Positions 28,098 through 36,014 of a DNA stretch of 56,414 nt are shown here, one piece after another. The translations under genes and the position numbers were made by a program. The DNA lies in the NCBI GenBank assembly GCA_027487575.1, contig JAIYDJ010000110.1, positions 1-56,414 on the forward strand, given 5' to 3'. The notes below the pieces were generated by a model that was not told the origin of the DNA, searched no databases, and was given only the letters and a program-made list of their open reading frames with translations. Numbering within the stretch: the stretch's first letter is position 1; the number at the start of each line of letters is the position of its first letter. The DNA comes from Rhodobacter sp. (GTDB lineage Bacteria; Pseudomonadota; Alphaproteobacteria; Rhodobacterales; Rhodobacteraceae).

Positions 28098-28362
28098 CCG
28101 GGATTTCGACCCAGGATCGCGTCCTGCGATCGCCACTCCGACCCCGCCCTCGCGGATATGAATGAATCGAGTTTGTCATGGCACGCGTCTGTCTTGTCCT
28201 GAAGTCCGGGCAGGTGTCACCGGCACCTGTACCCTTCCGGCAGTGGACTGTCGCCGGTCAATGGCCCTGGTCCGACCGCCGTACTTCCCTGCGGACGTTC
28301 TGTGCCAATCTGCCGATTGCGCCGATCCCGGCGCGCGGTGAACGCCATCAGGCTTGCCCCAA
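28098..28362. other. Intergenic region without a convincing gene
   Basis: These 265 bases contain short inverted repeats (for example GATCGC/GCGATC around 28115-28131) that could end the upstream operon. An open frame from 28178 lacks a ribosome site and family features and is not called. No EcfG- or ECF-type promoter was found. Confidence 0.4.
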
Positions 28363-28845
28363 ATGACGCCCGTTGACGATCCGAACATCCGCGAGGACAG
28401 GCTGTTTCAGCAGGGCTTCTGGCGTGTGCAGCGCGGGGCGTGGCTGGTGCTGACCTTCTTTCTGGTCGCGGCACTGGTTGGGCTGACCGGCGGCGGCTGG
28501 TTGTCGCAGCGCATCGTGGGTGACCAGATGTTTTCGATCCGCTATCCGGTCATTCTGCGCGGGAAGTCCGAAGCGGGCTTCGAAGTGACGGTGGTCGAAC
28601 ATGCAGGCCGGACCCTTCTGCACTTCGACGAGGCGTTTCGCGAGAATTTCGCCATCACCGCCATGTCTCCGGCGCCGTCGTCTTCCTTTGCCACGTCCTG
28701 GGGGGTCGCCTACAAGTTCGACCTGTCCGGGGCCGGCCCCGCGACAGTGCGCATCACCGTCGAAGCCGCAGGTCCGGCCATCGCGAACTACTCCATCGTG
28801 GCAGACGGGCGCATGGCCCTGTTGTCGACGATGGTTCTGCCATAG
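28363..28845 (+). CDS. Hypothetical membrane-anchored protein upstream of a DUF421 gene
   Basis: This 160-residue protein has one membrane span near residues 24-44 (AWLVLTFFLVAALVGLTGGG) followed by about 110 residues that are probably periplasmic and beta-rich. No family was recognised. The ATG at 28363 is preferred over an in-frame TTG at 28354. It is 12 bases upstream of the YetF-like gene and is probably a partner in the same membrane complex. Confidence 0.72.
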   Translation: MTPVDDPNIREDRLFQQGFWRVQRGAWLVLTFFLVAALVGLTGGGWLSQRIVGDQMFSIRYPVILRGKSEAGFEVTVVEHAGRTLLHFDEAFRENFAITAMSPAPSSSFATSWGVAYKFDLSGAGPATVRITVEAAGPAIANYSIVADGRMALLSTMVLP

Positions 28846-28857
28846 GGGCGGTGCGTC

Positions 28858-29310
28858 GTGGAAACCGTCCTGCGCGCCCTGGCCATCTACTTTGCGCTGC
28901 TGGCCCTGACGCGGATTTCCGGCCGCCGCACCTTGTCACAGATCACCGTGTTCGACTTTGTGCTGGTTCTTCTGATCGCCGAGACGTCGCAGAATGCGTT
29001 GGTGGGTGATGACGGGTCGATCACCAACGCGCTGGTGCTGGTGGCCACACTTGTCATCACCGATGTGTTCCTGTCCTACGCGAAGTCGCATGCACACTGG
29101 ATCGCCTTGATCATCGACGGAACGCCTACCGTCTTGATGCGGCATGGAATTCTTGAAACGGCCGCGATGCTGCGTGCGCGGGTCAGCGTGGAGGATATCC
29201 TGCAATCGGCCCGGACTCAGCATGGGCTGATGCGGCTTGAAGAGATTTCCTATGCCGTGCTGGAAACGTCAGGCAACATCAGCATCGTACCCCAGCCGAA
29301 AGAACAGTGA
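28858..29310 (+). CDS. DUF421 (YetF/YcaP)-family membrane protein
   Basis: This 150-residue protein has N-terminal membrane helices and a C-terminal cytoplasmic domain with the YetF signature: RISGRRTLSQITVFDFVLVL, then DGTPTVLMRHG, and EEISYAVLETSG. Function is unknown; the family is linked to envelope or spore stress. A GTG start is used, with an AGGGG about 10 bases upstream. It is coupled to the membrane protein before it and ends at a strong bidirectional terminator. Confidence 0.87.
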   Translation: METVLRALAIYFALLALTRISGRRTLSQITVFDFVLVLLIAETSQNALVGDDGSITNALVLVATLVITDVFLSYAKSHAHWIALIIDGTPTVLMRHGILETAAMLRARVSVEDILQSARTQHGLMRLEEISYAVLETSGNISIVPQPKEQ

Positions 29311-29337
29311 TACGCCGGGCCTTGCTGCGGACACCCG

Positions 29338-29373
29338 GGTCGGACGCCCGCGACGGGGCGCGGGCGTCCGACC
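29338..29373. terminator. Bidirectional terminator between convergent genes
   Basis: A perfect 15-bp GC-rich stem (29338-29352 with 29359-29373) with a 6-base loop lies between the DUF421 gene and the convergent PRC-barrel gene. Confidence 0.8.
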
Positions 29374-29387
29374 GGATCAGCATGGGA

Positions 29388-29687
29388 TCAGGAGTGTTCG
29401 TGGCTCGGCATGTCTTCGATCTCTTCCTTCGACCAGGAGGTCGTCGCATGGATGTTGCCATCCTCGTCCCGCATGAACGTCAGCGACGACGCGGGAATGA
29501 TGACGCTTTTGCCGAACATACCCAAGAAGGTGCCGACATCGGCCACCACCTGCAGGTTCGATCCCGATCCGTGCACATGCGAAATCTCCCCGACGGACAC
29601 ATCGTTCAGGTCATAGATTTCGGCGCCGATCAGAACGGAACCCGATACTTGGCTGACGTCAAAGCGCTGGTGCTGTGAGTGGTCCAT
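29388..29687 (-). CDS. PRC-barrel/DUF2171-like protein
   Basis: This 99-residue protein carries one PRC-barrel-like beta domain (SVLIGAEIYDLNDVSVGEISHVHG, in part) and an acidic, His-containing tail. PRC-barrel proteins occur in RNA processing and photosynthetic reaction-centre assembly, but small stand-alone members usually have no assigned role. A GAGGA ribosome site precedes the ATG at 29687. It sits among stress genes; a -35-like GGAAC at 29746-29750 lacks a matching -10. Confidence 0.72.
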   Translation of the reverse strand: MDHSQHQRFDVSQVSGSVLIGAEIYDLNDVSVGEISHVHGSGSNLQVVADVGTFLGMFGKSVIIPASSLTFMRDEDGNIHATTSWSKEEIEDMPSHEHS

Positions 29688-29833
29688 GGCATCCTCGTTT
29701 CCACGGTGTTGCAGATGCAGGGAAAAGCCCCAAGGCGTGCCCGAAGTTCCCCGCAGGTCTGGCCGTGCAACGGATTGGGCAGATCACCGCCGAAAGCAGG
29801 GTGGGCAGAAGGCGAGGTCCGGCCGGACTGGTC

Positions 29834-30574
29834 CTAGAGGATCGGCCGTTTCTGTTCCGCGTCTGGCTCGGCCATGGCGATTGCGGCAAGGCCTTCGCGG
29901 TCCAGCACGTTCAGCACGCCATCTGACCACTGCGCCGCCCGTTCGGCACGCAGGCGGGACAGTGTCTTGTTGGTGTGCACCAGGGACAGACCCAGCGCAT
30001 CGGCAAGGTCGGCCTGCCGAAACGGCAGCGGAACCATGCCATCGTTCGCCCCGGACCGCCCCAACCCTACGGCGCGCAGCCGTTTTTCGATGCGCAGGAA
30101 CGCCCAGGCAATCCTTTGTGCCGCGTCGCGCTGTCCCAACGTGGCGATCGTCTCGCCGAGGAAATGTTCCTCGACGGCAGAAATCCACGTCAGGTCATAG
30201 GCGCGGTCGGGACTGGTCCGGAACAGGTTCCACAGGTCGTTCCGGCGAAAGGTGCACAACACCATCGGTGTGCTCGCCTCGACCGAGTGTTTCATCTCGC
30301 CCATCAAAGGCCCCTGCAAGCCAATGAAATCACCCGGAAAAAGAAAGTTGATCACCTGCCGCCGCCCGTTTTCCAGCGTGGTGTAGCGCGTGCCCATGCC
30401 GCTGAGAACGGTGAACAGAAGCGGGCTGTTCGCGCCTTCCATCAGCACGGTCGTCCCCGCATCGACGGTCAGTTCGCCCGTCTTGAACGTCAGCATGAAC
30501 GCCAATTCCGTTTCGGTGAACGGCACGAACAGGGGTTGTTTGCGCAGGGGGCATTTGTCGCAGGGAATCACCAC
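29834..30574 (-). CDS. Crp/Fnr-family transcriptional regulator
   Basis: This 246-residue regulator has a cyclic-nucleotide-binding-like sensor domain (residues ~20-130) and a winged HTH (LPFRQADLADALGLSLVHTN near residue 185). The N-terminus carries CDKC and a third Cys lies in VLCTF, but the four-Cys arrangement of oxygen-sensing FNR is incomplete, so an iron-sulfur cluster is doubtful. Start is GTG at 30574. It is divergent from a small receiver-like gene. Effector and targets are unknown. Confidence 0.85.
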   Translation of the reverse strand: MVIPCDKCPLRKQPLFVPFTETELAFMLTFKTGELTVDAGTTVLMEGANSPLLFTVLSGMGTRYTTLENGRRQVINFLFPGDFIGLQGPLMGEMKHSVEASTPMVLCTFRRNDLWNLFRTSPDRAYDLTWISAVEEHFLGETIATLGQRDAAQRIAWAFLRIEKRLRAVGLGRSGANDGMVPLPFRQADLADALGLSLVHTNKTLSRLRAERAAQWSDGVLNVLDREGLAAIAMAEPDAEQKRPIL

Positions 30575-30651
30575 ATTGTTGTCTTTCTACGTCATAGATT
30601 AATGCGCCGACCGGACTTTCCACGCATGGTTTCCTCAGAATTGGAGCAGCC

Positions 30652-31035
30652 ATGGCCCTTTGCAGTCCGGACTACATGACACTGACACGCAGCTATATCG
30701 TCATCGTGCCCGAGACCTTGGTCGCGGAAGACCTGGCGGAGACCATTGCAGAATTCGACCGGGCGGCAGAGGTGATCTGCGCGCGGACCGATGCCGCAGC
30801 GGCGGCCGCGCTCAAGGCCTTGGGCAGGGTAGAGATTGCCTTTGTGGCCAGCACGCCGCGCGGTTTCGTCGGGTCGACCCTGCATGAAGAGATCGTGCAG
30901 CGGGGCGGGCGGGTGGTCCTGATGGGCGTCGAGGCTGAACGCACCGGGCCGACCGGCCAGTTCGACGTGTTGGCCCAGCCGTTCGACACCGACTCGGTCC
31001 TTGCGCGGTTGCGGTCGGGTCCCCGGGTGGGGTGA
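30652..31035 (+). CDS. Small protein resembling a degenerate response-regulator receiver
   Basis: This 127-residue protein alternates beta-like and helical segments as a CheY-type receiver does, and ends with FDVLAQPFDTDSVLARLR, which mimics the receiver Lys-Pro-Phe region with Gln in place of Lys. No phospho-acceptor Asp is evident at the expected place. A GGAG 5 bases before the ATG at 30652 supports the start. It lies between an Fnr-type regulator and phyR and may be a pseudo-receiver that modulates one of them. Function unknown. Confidence 0.62.
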   Translation: MALCSPDYMTLTRSYIVIVPETLVAEDLAETIAEFDRAAEVICARTDAAAAAALKALGRVEIAFVASTPRGFVGSTLHEEIVQRGGRVVLMGVEAERTGPTGQFDVLAQPFDTDSVLARLRSGPRVG

Positions 31036-31049
31036 CCCGACCGCACCAT

Positions 31050-31871
31050 TCACGCGACCAGCGTTTCGGTCGATGAGAAGAACATCGCCTGACTGACCGC
31101 CGAGATGACCTGATCCTCGGCGAACGGCTTGGTGATCAGGAACGCAGGTTCGGGGCGCTTTCCCGTCAGCAGGCGTTCCGGGAAGGCGGTGATGAACACA
31201 ACCGGCGTGTCTTCGAATTGCGCGAGGATGTCGTTGACCGCCTCGATTCCAGACGAATTGTCGGCAAGCTGGATGTCGGCAAGGATCAGATCGGGGCGCA
31301 ACGTGGCGGCCAGCGCCACGGCCTCGGTCCGGGTGCGTGCGATGCCGGTGACATGGTGTCCCATTTCGGTGACGATTGCCTGAATGTCCATCGCGATGAT
31401 CGCCTCATCCTCGATGATCATGACGCGGCCCGACACCGACAATTCCATCTCGGCAATCGCCAGACGGATCAGGTCGGACACTTCATCGGGGTCCAGGATC
31501 ATGATCTGGGAGATGTCGCTGACCGGAAACCCTTCGATGGCGTGCAGCAGCAGGGCCTCGCGGGTGTTGGGGGTCAGATTGGCCATGTGCGCCTGTGCGC
31601 GTGCGGACAGGCGGGTGTCGGGTGTGCCGAGCGGGGCACCGGCGCTGGACCAGACAAGGTGGAAAGCGGCAAACAGCGCGACTTTCGGATCGGACGTCTG
31701 CGAAAAGATGTGATCGTCCAGCAAGATCGCCTCAAGAGTGGCCGCGGCGAAACGGTCGCCAGTGTCCTGACTGCCGGTAAGTGCGCGCGCATATCTGCGC
31801 AGGAAAGGCAGGCTTGCCGCGATGAGATCCGATTTCGCGGGCCGCATCGGCGACAGGTTCGTTTCTGGCAT
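31050..31871 (-). CDS. phyR: Response regulator PhyR, general stress response anti-anti-sigma factor
   Basis: This 273-residue protein has a sigma-factor-like N-terminal domain (residues 1-140, with LTPNTREALLLHAIEGFPVSD resembling sigma region 4) and a C-terminal receiver. The receiver has VMIIEDEAIIAMD, the phospho-acceptor region DLILADIQLADNSSG, and the KPF motif. When phosphorylated, PhyR binds NepR and frees EcfG. The start at 31871 follows a TTGGAGC ribosome site. It is divergent from nepR-ecfG, with overlapping EcfG promoters between them. Confidence 0.95.
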   Translation of the reverse strand: MPETNLSPMRPAKSDLIAASLPFLRRYARALTGSQDTGDRFAAATLEAILLDDHIFSQTSDPKVALFAAFHLVWSSAGAPLGTPDTRLSARAQAHMANLTPNTREALLLHAIEGFPVSDISQIMILDPDEVSDLIRLAIAEMELSVSGRVMIIEDEAIIAMDIQAIVTEMGHHVTGIARTRTEAVALAATLRPDLILADIQLADNSSGIEAVNDILAQFEDTPVVFITAFPERLLTGKRPEPAFLITKPFAEDQVISAVSQAMFFSSTETLVA

Positions 31872-31898
31872 GAAAAGCTCCAAATACTCGATTTGTCG

Positions 31899-31923
31899 GG
31901 AACCAACGCAGTGGTCGCGCGTT
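31899..31923 (+). promoter_or_regulatory. EcfG promoter for nepR-ecfG
   Basis: GGAAC (31899-31903), 16 bases, CGTT (31920-31923) on the plus strand is a perfect EcfG promoter. A start near 31930 gives a ~30-base nepR leader. It is interleaved with the phyR promoter on the other strand. Confidence 0.8.
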
Positions 31924-31930
31924 TGGTTCC
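31905..31930 (-). promoter_or_regulatory. EcfG promoter for phyR
   Basis: The minus strand reads GGAAC (31930-31926), 17 bases, CGTT (31908-31905), a perfect EcfG pattern. Transcription would start near 31898, 27 bases before the phyR ATG. Its -35 lies just beyond the -10 of the opposing nepR promoter, and vice versa. Confidence 0.8.
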
Positions 31931-31959
31931 GTGTAGACTATCAGGATACCGCAATAAAA

Positions 31960-32118
31960 ATGCAGCAGGACATGGCAGTCGATCCCAAAAAAGCCCGCCT
32001 TTCTGACCAGATCGACGAAAACCTGAAAAAGGTCTACGAGGATTTGCTCAAGGAGGAAGTTCCCGACCGGTTCAAGCAACTTCTGGCCCAGCTCAAAGAA
32101 AAGGAGCAGGGAAAGTGA
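31960..32118 (+). CDS. nepR: Anti-sigma factor NepR
   Basis: This 52-residue protein matches NepR, the small anti-sigma factor that sequesters EcfG until PhyR-P displaces it. The conserved core is visible (IDENLKKVYEDLLKEEVPDR, in part) with a Lys/Glu-rich tail. The ATG at 31960 is used; a second at 31972 is possible. It overlaps the EcfG start (GTGA), giving translational coupling of sigma and anti-sigma. Confidence 0.93.
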   Translation: MQQDMAVDPKKARLSDQIDENLKKVYEDLLKEEVPDRFKQLLAQLKEKEQGK

Positions 32119-32705
32119 CCACGCACACACCCAGCCCCGTATCCGGGTCCGCTTATCCGGACCCGAGGGATGAAATCACGGCGTACCTGTCGCCGCTTCG
32201 CGCCTTCGGCATCAGTCTGACCGGCAACACGGCGGCGGCGGACGATCTGGTGCAGGACACCATCGTGAAGGCATGGAGCAACATCGACAAGTTCCAGCCG
32301 GGCACCAACATGCAGGCGTGGCTGTTCACGATCCTGCGTAATACTTTCTATTCGGATCGCCGCAAGCATCGCCGGGAAGTCCCCGATCCCGACGGATTGC
32401 ATGCGGCGTCGCTGTTCGACCTGCCCGCGCATGACGGAAAACTGGCCTTCAAGGACTTTCAGCGCGCCTTCGTGCAGCTTTCCCCCGAACACCGTGAAGT
32501 GCTGATCCTCGTGGGCGCTTCGGGCTTTTCGACGGAAGAAACCGCCAGCATGATCGGGGTTGCGGTCGGCACGGTGAAAAGCCGCACCAGCCGCGCCCGC
32601 AAACGGCTGGCAGAACTGATGGGCCTGGACGGGGACGAGGTGACCTCACCCGCAGACCGGGCCACGCAGGCCGTCATGAGCATGTCGGGACGCTACGTGG
32701 CATGA
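32115..32705 (+). CDS. ecfG: General stress ECF sigma factor EcfG
   Basis: This 196-residue group ECF15 sigma factor has region 2 (DDLVQDTIVKAWSNIDKFQ and MQAWLFTILRNTFYSDRRK) and region 4 (LSPEHREVLILVGASGFSTE, then GTVKSRTSRARKRL). It directs RNA polymerase to GGAAC-N16/17-CGTT promoters during general stress. GTG start overlaps the nepR stop. The upstream promoter itself matches this pattern, implying autoregulation. Confidence 0.93.
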   Translation: MTTHTPSPVSGSAYPDPRDEITAYLSPLRAFGISLTGNTAAADDLVQDTIVKAWSNIDKFQPGTNMQAWLFTILRNTFYSDRRKHRREVPDPDGLHAASLFDLPAHDGKLAFKDFQRAFVQLSPEHREVLILVGASGFSTEETASMIGVAVGTVKSRTSRARKRLAELMGLDGDEVTSPADRATQAVMSMSGRYVA

Positions 32706-34537
32706 CGCCCGGCCCTGCGCCCGCCACCCCAGCCCCCGCCCCGCAGAAACGGCCGTTCGCGCAAAAGCTGGGCGTCCGTCTTGCCTTTGCCTTTGCCATT
32801 TCGCTGCTGCCGCTGGGCGTCATTTCGGGTCTGCAGTCGCAATCCCTGCTGGAAGAGGCGCGGGCGCGGTCCACCGCCGCGCTTTTGGGTGAAACCCTGC
32901 TGGCCGCCGGTCCCGAAGCACGCCTGATCCGGGGCGCGCGCGTCGCAGCGCATGCGCTGGCCATCACGTTCCCCGGTCTGAGCCGCGATCCCGAACAGTG
33001 CAGCGCGGCCTTGCGTCGCCTGAAAGACCAGTCGGACGGGACCTATTCCTTCGTCGTCTTTGTGCCGCGGTCGGGATACGCGGTCTGTACATCAAACGGA
33101 CTGCCGCTGGACCTGTCGAAAAGCGAGCGGCTGCAACGGATGATCGAGAACCCGCAGCCCGACACGACGGTCCTTCCGACCGCCGTCGCATCGGGCCAGT
33201 CGGTGCTGGCTTTCGGCCACCCGGTGCTGGACGATGCCGGCGGGGTGCTCGGCTATGTTTCGATCTCGCTGCCCCATTCCGTGCTTGAGGCACCAAAAGG
33301 CCCGCAAACCGACCTTCGGCCGGGCAATATCCTGGAACCGATCACTCTGATCACCTTTGATTCCAATGGCAATGTCCTGACCTCCAGCGCGGGGATGGAG
33401 GACGCTTCGAGCCGGCTGCCGATCAGCATTCCGCTGACCGACCTGACGACGAATGTCGCCCGGACCTTCACCGCCATGTCGAACGACGGAAACGAACGGA
33501 TCTTCGCGGTGTTTCCGCTGATCGAGGGCAGCATCTTTGCGATCGGAAGCTGGCCCTTCTATGTCGCAGGCGACGCGTTCAGCCTGTGGGTGTCGCCCTA
33601 TCTGATGCCCGCGCTGATGTGGCTTGCCAGCCTGTTCGTTGCCATGCTGGCCGCAGAGCGGCTTGTCACGCGTCACATCCGGACGCTGCGACGGTCGATC
33701 ACGGCCTTTGCCGACAGCAACCAGTGGACAGACGACATGAACCTTGGCGATGCGGCCGTCGAACTGCGCGATGTCGGCGACGCCTATCAGAGGATGACCT
33801 ACACGATCCTGCACGACGAGGCCGAACTGGAAAACATGGTGCATCAGCGCGAAGTGCTGCTGCGCGAGGTTCATCACCGGGTCAAGAACAACCTGCAGCT
33901 CATCTCGTCCATCATCAACATGCAGATGCGCCAGTTGCACAGCCGCGATGCGCGCAACCTGATGAAGGGGTTGCAGGACCGCGTGATGAGCCTCGCCACG
34001 ATCCACCGGGGACTTTACCAGACCAGCGGCCTTGCCGACGTTCGGGCGGACGAGTTGCTGTCGGACATCGTGCGCCAGATCCTGAAAATGTCGACCGGGC
34101 CGGGGCGGGTGTTCGACGTGTCGGCCAACTTCGAGGATCTGCGCCTGACCCCTGACCAGGCGGTGCCTTTGTCGCTGCTGCTGACCGAGGCGCTGACCAA
34201 TGCGGTCAAGTATGCCGGTCATGACGGCCTTGGCTTGCCGCGCATCGGGATTTCCCTGTCACGGACCGGCGCGACCGAAGCGGTTCTGGAGGTCAGCAAC
34301 TCGGTCGCCTCAGGCTCGGTGCCGCAGTCGTCGGAACCGGGGTCCGGGTTGGGAAACAAGCTGCTGACGGCATTCGGGCAACAGCTTGGCGCGACCAGCA
34401 CGGTGAGCGTTGAAAACAACACCTATACCTTGCGCGTGCAGTTCATCGTGCGGTCGCTGGCCGAGGCCGAGGCGCGGACCGATACCCTGGCAGAGGCTGA
34501 TGCGGAGTCGGACGCGGGCGACGCGACGGAAAGCTGA
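32702..34537 (+). CDS. Membrane-bound HisKA_2 sensor kinase, probable PhyR kinase
   Basis: This 611-residue kinase has a membrane span near residues 27-45, a periplasmic sensor of about 250 residues, a second span near residues 300-320, a HAMP-like linker and a HisKA_2 domain with the phospho-acceptor His in REVHHRVKNNLQLIS near residue 397. The ATPase domain follows (LLTEALTNAVKYAGHDG; GSGLGNKLL). The last ~30 residues are Ala/Glu/Asp-rich. The ATGA overlap with ecfG makes it the likely kinase or phosphatase for PhyR. Confidence 0.9.
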   Translation: MTPGPAPATPAPAPQKRPFAQKLGVRLAFAFAISLLPLGVISGLQSQSLLEEARARSTAALLGETLLAAGPEARLIRGARVAAHALAITFPGLSRDPEQCSAALRRLKDQSDGTYSFVVFVPRSGYAVCTSNGLPLDLSKSERLQRMIENPQPDTTVLPTAVASGQSVLAFGHPVLDDAGGVLGYVSISLPHSVLEAPKGPQTDLRPGNILEPITLITFDSNGNVLTSSAGMEDASSRLPISIPLTDLTTNVARTFTAMSNDGNERIFAVFPLIEGSIFAIGSWPFYVAGDAFSLWVSPYLMPALMWLASLFVAMLAAERLVTRHIRTLRRSITAFADSNQWTDDMNLGDAAVELRDVGDAYQRMTYTILHDEAELENMVHQREVLLREVHHRVKNNLQLISSIINMQMRQLHSRDARNLMKGLQDRVMSLATIHRGLYQTSGLADVRADELLSDIVRQILKMSTGPGRVFDVSANFEDLRLTPDQAVPLSLLLTEALTNAVKYAGHDGLGLPRIGISLSRTGATEAVLEVSNSVASGSVPQSSEPGSGLGNKLLTAFGQQLGATSTVSVENNTYTLRVQFIVRSLAEAEARTDTLAEADAESDAGDATES

Positions 34538-34596
34538 CGATCCATGCCCGATGGCCGGATATGCCGAAGGTGCCTCTCTTTCTTTATGAAACGCAT

Positions 34597-34622
34597 GGAA
34601 TATCCTTCACAGGCGCCCCGTT
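34597..34622 (+). promoter_or_regulatory. ECF-type promoter, autoregulatory for the second sigma gene
   Basis: GGAAT (34597-34601), 17 bases, CGTT (34619-34622) lies about 29 bases before the TTG start of the second ECF sigma. The same pattern precedes three exported-protein genes downstream. It also argues against the upstream ATG at 34561 as the start. Confidence 0.7.
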
Positions 34623-34650
34623 GTTTTCGGAGTGTCTCGGGGAGGGTGAT

Positions 34651-35157
34651 TTGACAGACAGTTTTCGGCGTGACCTTGTGACTTTGGTGCCAAAACTGCG
34701 CCGGTTCGCGCGCAGTCTGGTCGGAAATGTGCAGGATGCGGATGATCTTGTGCAGGCCGCCTGCGAAAAGGCGCTGCGCAGCATCGACCAGTTTCGGGCC
34801 GGCAGCCGGATGGACAGCTGGATGTACCGCATCATCCAGAATCTGTGGCTGGACAGCCGCCGCCGCGATCGCACGCGGGGAACGGCCGTCGATCCCGAGG
34901 ACGCGCATCTGAGCGACGAGGGGCGCGCGGCCCGTCTGCCCGAAGACCGCATGATGCTGGCCCAGGTGCGCAGCGCGATGGCCTTGCTGCCCCAGGGCCA
35001 GCGCGAGGTTCTGGCGCTGGTCGCCGTCGAGGGCCTGAGCTACAAGGAAACCGCCGAAATCCTTGACCTGCCGATCGGAACGGTGATGAGCCGGCTTTCG
35101 CGCGCGCGGGAGGCGCTTTTGCCACAGTTCGGTCTTAGCGAAGGACGCCGCCAATGA
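34651..35157 (+). CDS. ECF sigma factor (second system)
   Basis: This 168-residue ECF sigma factor has region 2 (DADDLVQAACEKALRSIDQF, MDSWMYRIIQNLWLDSRRR) and region 4 (LLPQGQREVLALVAVEGLSY, GTVMSRLSRAREALL). The TTG at 34651 is chosen because a GGAGG lies 5 bases upstream, because the protein then starts like other members (TDSFRRDLV), and because a promoter-like element ends at 34622. An ATG at 34561 would add 30 unconserved residues. It overlaps its anti-sigma gene (ATGA). Confidence 0.88.
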   Translation: MTDSFRRDLVTLVPKLRRFARSLVGNVQDADDLVQAACEKALRSIDQFRAGSRMDSWMYRIIQNLWLDSRRRDRTRGTAVDPEDAHLSDEGRAARLPEDRMMLAQVRSAMALLPQGQREVLALVAVEGLSYKETAEILDLPIGTVMSRLSRAREALLPQFGLSEGRRQ

Positions 35158-35915
35158 CCCGTCCCACCGTGATGGACAAGACCCGCCTCGCCGCATTTGC
35201 CGATGGCGAACTGTCGCCCGAAGAGGCGGCCGCCGTGGTCATGCATCTGGCCGACCATCCGCAGGATCAGGCTTTCGTCGATGATGTCATGGCGTCGAAT
35301 GCGGCCTTGGCACAGGCATTTTCCGCTCCGCTGGACGAACCGGTGCCCGAGGCGCTGCGGCAGGCCATTCTGGGACCTGCGGCAGGGTCCGAGGCCGTGG
35401 TCGTGCCCTTTCGCCGGCCGTCCGTGCGGCGCGGCCTTGTGCAGTGGGGGTCGCTGGCGGGCGGTGTTGCGCTGGCTGCCGGGTTGGCGCTGGCGGTGTT
35501 CCTGCCGGGGGGGGCCATGGTCGATCTGACACCCGGCCCGCTGGCGGCAGGTGGGGCCCTGACCGAGATGCTGTCGACCCTGCCGTCCGGGGCGCAGCAG
35601 TCCTTGCCTGACGGTCGTGATGCGATGGTCCTCGCCACCTTGCCCACACCAGCGGGATACTGCCGCGAATTCGAGGTGACACACGCAGGACAAGCGCGCC
35701 TTGACGTCATCCTGGCCTGTACCGAAGGGTCTGTCTGGCGGATCGAGGCGGTCCTGACCGAAAACTTCGGGCCCACCGCCGCCGCCGAGGGATTTGCCGC
35801 AGCCAGTGGCGACGAGGTGCAAAGCTTCACGCCGTTTCTGGACCGGATCGGTGCCGGCCTTGCGCTGACCCCGCAGCAGGAGGCGGCTGCGATTGCGGCC
35901 GGCTGGGCAAGATAG
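35154..35915 (+). CDS. Membrane anti-sigma factor
   Basis: This 253-residue protein is translationally coupled to the ECF sigma. The N-terminal ~90 residues (LAAFADGELSPEEAAAVVMH) resemble an anti-sigma domain without a clear zinc-binding HxxxCxxC. A membrane span lies at about residues 97-118, leaving a periplasmic C-terminal domain with two cysteines (GYCREFEV and LACTEGS) that could form a disulfide sensor. It would hold the sigma factor until an envelope signal arrives. Confidence 0.86.
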   Translation: MTRPTVMDKTRLAAFADGELSPEEAAAVVMHLADHPQDQAFVDDVMASNAALAQAFSAPLDEPVPEALRQAILGPAAGSEAVVVPFRRPSVRRGLVQWGSLAGGVALAAGLALAVFLPGGAMVDLTPGPLAAGGALTEMLSTLPSGAQQSLPDGRDAMVLATLPTPAGYCREFEVTHAGQARLDVILACTEGSVWRIEAVLTENFGPTAAAEGFAAASGDEVQSFTPFLDRIGAGLALTPQQEAAAIAAGWAR

Positions 35916-35943
35916 AAAACCGCAAAAGCAGGAAGGTTGTTCG

Positions 35944-35968
35944 GGAATAAGGGTCAGGGTGTTGCGTT
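35944..35968 (+). promoter_or_regulatory. ECF-type promoter for the Ser/Asn-repeat protein
   Basis: GGAAT (35944-35948), 16 bases, CGTT (35965-35968) lies 46 bases before the ATG of the Ser/Asn-repeat gene. It matches the element upstream of the adjacent ECF sigma. Confidence 0.7.
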
Positions 35969-36014
35969 ATCTAGATACGGAAACCAGGCCAAGGCCGCTC
36001 AACACGAGGAAATC

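Noticed and set aside
28178..28366. A 62-residue open frame upstream of the membrane-protein gene
   Set aside because: It has no ribosome site, overlaps the start of the real gene in another frame and has a composition typical of non-coding high-GC DNA.
29725..29750. An EcfG-type promoter for the PRC-barrel gene
   Set aside because: GGAAC is present on the minus strand, but the base group at the -10 position reads GCTT instead of CGTT.
29834..30574. An oxygen-sensing FNR with an iron-sulfur cluster
   Set aside because: Only CDKC and one further Cys are present where four ligands would be expected, so cluster binding cannot be claimed.
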